DNA from: Saprospiraceae bacterium
Lineage (GTDB): Bacteria > Bacteroidota > Bacteroidia > Chitinophagales > Saprospiraceae
Length of the DNA stretch: 64,000 nucleotides
Direction of reading: 5' to 3'
Assembly: GCA_028285545.1 (NCBI GenBank)
Contig: JANQPA010000037.1
Location: 1-64,000, forward strand
Shown here: piece by piece, positions 61,607 to 64,000 of the stretch
Layout: each line of letters starts with the position of its first letter
How positions within the stretch are numbered: the first letter of the stretch is position 1
Program-made: the position numbers and the translations under genes
The notes under the pieces: generated by a model
The model's database searches: none
Told to the model about the DNA's origin: nothing
Seen by the model: only the letters and a program-made list of their open reading frames with translations

Positions 61607-62941
61607 ATGAACAGACAATTTATCTTTCTTGTCATTGCCACCATGATTCTGGCCTGTACAAGAGACGAGTTAGCCAATCCGTTAGATGGTGAATTAAGGA
61701 ACAGATTGATCCAGCTTTCACCAAATAATAACCTGGAGTATTTTCAGTTACCAGCTGAAGACGACTATGTCAATATTCCTCACGATCCTGCTAATCCTTT
61801 AACTCACGAAAAGGTTAAACTTGGAAAGCTTTTGTTTTTCGAAACGGGACTTGCCGTTAATTCAATACATGCAGAAGGAGCAGGGACTTATTCTTGTGCT
61901 ACCTGCCACGTTCCAAGTGCAGGATTTATGCCTGGACGTGTCCAGGGTGTGGCTGACGGCGGCGGCGGATTTGGAATAAACGGAGAAGGTAGAATAATCA
62001 GCGATACTTATAAAGAGGAAGAATTAGATGCTCAGGGTGCAAGGCCTCTTAGTCTTTTAAATGTAGCCTTTGTAACCAATACCACCTGGGCTGGGAAGTT
62101 TGGTAGTGGCCACGCGAATGAAGGAACCGAAAATATTTGGGGAATTTCCGATCCCTTGACTGAAATTAATCATTTAGGAATGGAAGGGATTGAAAGCCAA
62201 AACATGGAAGGGCTTGATTTGCATAGGATGGAAGTCAATGATTATGTTTTGGATACTCTGGGTTATAGAGCCTATTTTGATGAAGCATTCCCTGATTTTT
62301 CTGAAGAAGAGAGGTATTCCAAAGTGACTACAAGTTTTGCTATTTCCGCTTATATTAGAACATTATTACCCAACCAGGCTCCTTTCCAAAGATGGGTGAA
62401 GGGAGATTTGGTAGCAATGTCTGATTTGGAAAAACTAGGGGCTACTGTCTTCTACGGCAAAGCAGGATGTTTTCGCTGCCATAAAGGTGCGGCATTAAGC
62501 TCTGTTGAATTTCATGCTGTTGGCGTTAAAGATCTATTTGAAGCTGGAGGTCTAAAAACAGATGAAGACGATAAAAGAAACCTAGGCCGGGGTGCCTTTA
62601 CCGAAAACCCGGAAGACAATTATAAATTTAAGGTCCCACAGATTTATAATATGGGCGATTCACCATTTTACTTTCATGGTAGTAGCAAACGATCATTACG
62701 TGAGGTGGTTGATTACTTTAATGAGGCCATCCCAGAAAACTCAAGGGTTCCCGATTCCCAAATCTCTCCACTTTTTCATCCACTTAATTTAAGTGAAGGA
62801 GAAATCAAGGCATTAGTTGCCTTTTTGGAGAATGGCTTGCGTGACCCTGACTTGGTGAGATATGTGCCTGATGAAGTACTTTCCGGAAATTGTTTTCCAA
62901 ATAATGATCCCTTATCTCAACAGGATCTGAATTGCCAGTAA
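61607..62941 (+). CDS. Di-haem cytochrome c peroxidase/MauG-family lipoprotein
   Basis: This is a 444-residue envelope protein with a lipoprotein signal (MNRQFIFLVIATMILAC). Two haem c-binding sites, CATCH (in TYSCATCHVPSAG) and CFRCH (in GKAGCFRCHKGAA), mark the two-domain peroxidase family. The usual KFKVPQIYNMGDSPFYFHGSSKRSLREVVDYFN segment near the C-terminus is present. It probably reduces hydrogen peroxide with electrons from c-type cytochromes in the periplasm. MauG-like modification of a partner cannot be excluded. A strong terminator follows. Confidence 0.9.
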   Translation: MNRQFIFLVIATMILACTRDELANPLDGELRNRLIQLSPNNNLEYFQLPAEDDYVNIPHDPANPLTHEKVKLGKLLFFETGLAVNSIHAEGAGTYSCATCHVPSAGFMPGRVQGVADGGGGFGINGEGRIISDTYKEEELDAQGARPLSLLNVAFVTNTTWAGKFGSGHANEGTENIWGISDPLTEINHLGMEGIESQNMEGLDLHRMEVNDYVLDTLGYRAYFDEAFPDFSEEERYSKVTTSFAISAYIRTLLPNQAPFQRWVKGDLVAMSDLEKLGATVFYGKAGCFRCHKGAALSSVEFHAVGVKDLFEAGGLKTDEDDKRNLGRGAFTENPEDNYKFKVPQIYNMGDSPFYFHGSSKRSLREVVDYFNEAIPENSRVPDSQISPLFHPLNLSEGEIKALVAFLENGLRDPDLVRYVPDEVLSGNCFPNNDPLSQQDLNCQ

Positions 62942-62979
62942 GCTGGTTTTCTTAGCACCCCAATCTGATTATTACCTAT

Positions 62980-63016
62980 TAGGGGCTGACAAAAACATAC
63001 TTTTTGTCAGCCCCTT
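62980..63016. terminator. Intrinsic terminator
   Basis: AGGGGCTGACAAAAA pairs with TTTTTGTCAGCCCCT around a short loop. The stem is 15 bp, placed 40 bases after the peroxidase stop codon. Confidence 0.85.
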
Positions 63017-63330
63017 AATAATTTTCATAAAATGTACTGATAAAAAATTTAAATATATTGGGTTATCAGGATACATTTATCCTTAGATTCAGAAACCTTA
63101 TTTTGATCAGTGGGTTAAATAATTAATGCGGGTTGCGAACAGTTGGTTTTAGGGTATTAGGTATAGATCATTGGGATTCTTTTTCTCAAGATTGAGTGTG
63201 TTTCAAACTCATGTCAATTCCCTTTCCAGGCATCTTGCTTCGTACTTTTTACCAGGTAGTATCGTAACTTGAATGAAATAGCCTAATTTACGAAACAACT
63301 TAGGGATTTGAGGGTATAAGGAAGATAGTT

Positions 63331-63387
63331 AATGCAAAAATCAAAAGGTACCCCTATGGTATCCTAATGCTTCGATGTTTTTGCATT
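63331..63387. repeat. Inverted repeat upstream of the glycerophosphodiesterase gene
   Basis: AATGCAAAAA at 63331-63340 is the exact reverse complement of TTTTTGCATT at 63378-63387, with an inner near-palindrome around GGTACC. It ends 29 bases before the ATG and may form a leader hairpin or operator. The rest of 63017-63416 shows no gene. Confidence 0.45.
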
Positions 63388-63416
63388 ATACCAACAACTG
63401 GCAAACTGATACTGAT

Positions 63417-64000
63417 ATGCGTAAACTTCCTATTATTAACTTTTGCTTATTGGCCTCCATTCTGGTTTGGTCATGTGAACCCAGAACGGTGGCCGGTAAT
63501 GACACCAATATTCCTAGCCCTATGATAGATTGGCAGGGTCATAGAGGAGCCCGGGGGATGTTGCCCGAGAATACCATACCCTCCTTTTTAAAAGCGCTTG
63601 AATTTGAGCAAATCCAGACTCTTGAAATGGATGTGGCAATAACCAAGGATAGTGTCATTATTCTTTCACATGAGCCCTGGATGTCTCATGAGATTTGTAG
63701 TAGGATGGAAGGGCTTCCCGTCACACTGGAAGAAGAGAATGAATTGTATTTATTTCAAATGACCTATGAAGAAACACAGCTCTTTGATTGTGGAAGCAGG
63801 GGGAATGAAAACTTCCCTGAACAAACACCGATGCAGCTTACAAAACCCTCCTTAGCAGATGTAGTGGAGGCAGTGGAAAATTATTGTTTCAGAAATTCCA
63901 GGGAAAAACCATTATATAATATTGAAATTAAAACCCAACCGGAGTGGGACAATGAGCGTACTCCGGACCCCAAATTGTTTGCCAGTCTTTTAATTGAAGA
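63417..64000 (+). CDS. Glycerophosphodiester phosphodiesterase lipoprotein, C-terminus beyond the window
   Basis: This open frame starts at the ATG at 63417 and runs off the right edge (194 codons seen). The lipoprotein signal (MRKLPIINFCLLASILVWSC) places Cys20. The catalytic start QGHRGARGMLPENTIPSF has the GDPD His-Arg pair. LEMDVAITKDSVIILSHEP gives the E-x-D metal ligands and second His, and YNIEIKT a further Glu. It splits glycerophosphodiesters to glycerol-3-phosphate and alcohols in the periplasm. The last third of the domain is not visible. Confidence 0.9.
   Translation, partial: MRKLPIINFCLLASILVWSCEPRTVAGNDTNIPSPMIDWQGHRGARGMLPENTIPSFLKALEFEQIQTLEMDVAITKDSVIILSHEPWMSHEICSRMEGLPVTLEEENELYLFQMTYEETQLFDCGSRGNENFPEQTPMQLTKPSLADVVEAVENYCFRNSREKPLYNIEIKTQPEWDNERTPDPKLFASLLIE

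Overview
The window looks like a Bacteroidota chromosome, possibly class Saprospiria (inference). It has a SusC/SusD/SusE polysaccharide utilisation locus, type IX secretion (T9SS) C-terminal tails, DUF2911 and DUF6503 proteins, LytTR two-component signalling, many secreted lipoproteins, AT-rich spacers and almost no Shine-Dalgarno sequences. About 50 protein genes and one tRNA are supported.

Layout. (1) 1-9.7 kb is an accessory island: a CHAT-NACHT-WD40 protein cut by the left edge, an exported adenosine-deaminase-like protein, a DUF2971 protein, a decayed gene, an unknown protein with a C-terminal hydrophobic hairpin, and a pentapeptide-repeat/TIR protein. It ends at the C-terminal scrap of a tyrosine recombinase beside tRNA-Val(GAC), on the 3' side of the tRNA, which is where integrative elements insert. 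(2) 9.8-14.7 kb: a secreted serine hydrolase, an AraC regulator with a 36-residue membrane ORF directly behind it, a DUF819 membrane protein and a D-2-hydroxyacid dehydrogenase. (3) 14.9-23.2 kb: a galactan-type locus (GH53 endo-galactanase, SusC, SusD, SusE/F-like binding protein). (4) 23.3-29.5 kb: an FG-GAP/ASPIC secreted protein, a serine hydrolase, an amidohydrolase and small secreted proteins. (5) 29.7-36.8 kb: a DinB/YfiT protein, an ABC exporter and a LytS/LytTR pair flanked by two DUF2911 proteins. (6) 36.9-47.5 kb: beta-propeller proteins, a serine hydrolase, an M20 peptidase, a membrane-anchored AraC regulator, a 1131-residue propeller-amidohydrolase fusion and an acetyltransferase. 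(7) 47.6-64 kb: housekeeping genes (cystathionine beta-synthase type enzyme, LysM protein, kdsB, cdd, saccharopine dehydrogenase, flippase, cdaA, M20 dipeptidase, di-haem peroxidase) plus a prolyl-oligopeptidase homologue that appears to have lost its catalytic residues, and a truncated glycerophosphodiesterase.

The two strongest candidates for something new are these. First, the NACHT protein's WD40 repeats are almost identical at DNA level and differ only at a few positions, as in fungal NLR-like HET/HNWD proteins. Second, eleven gene boundaries carry degenerate arrays of strictly 7- or 8-base units. Each locus has its own unit, several arrays fold back on themselves, and many begin exactly at a stop codon.
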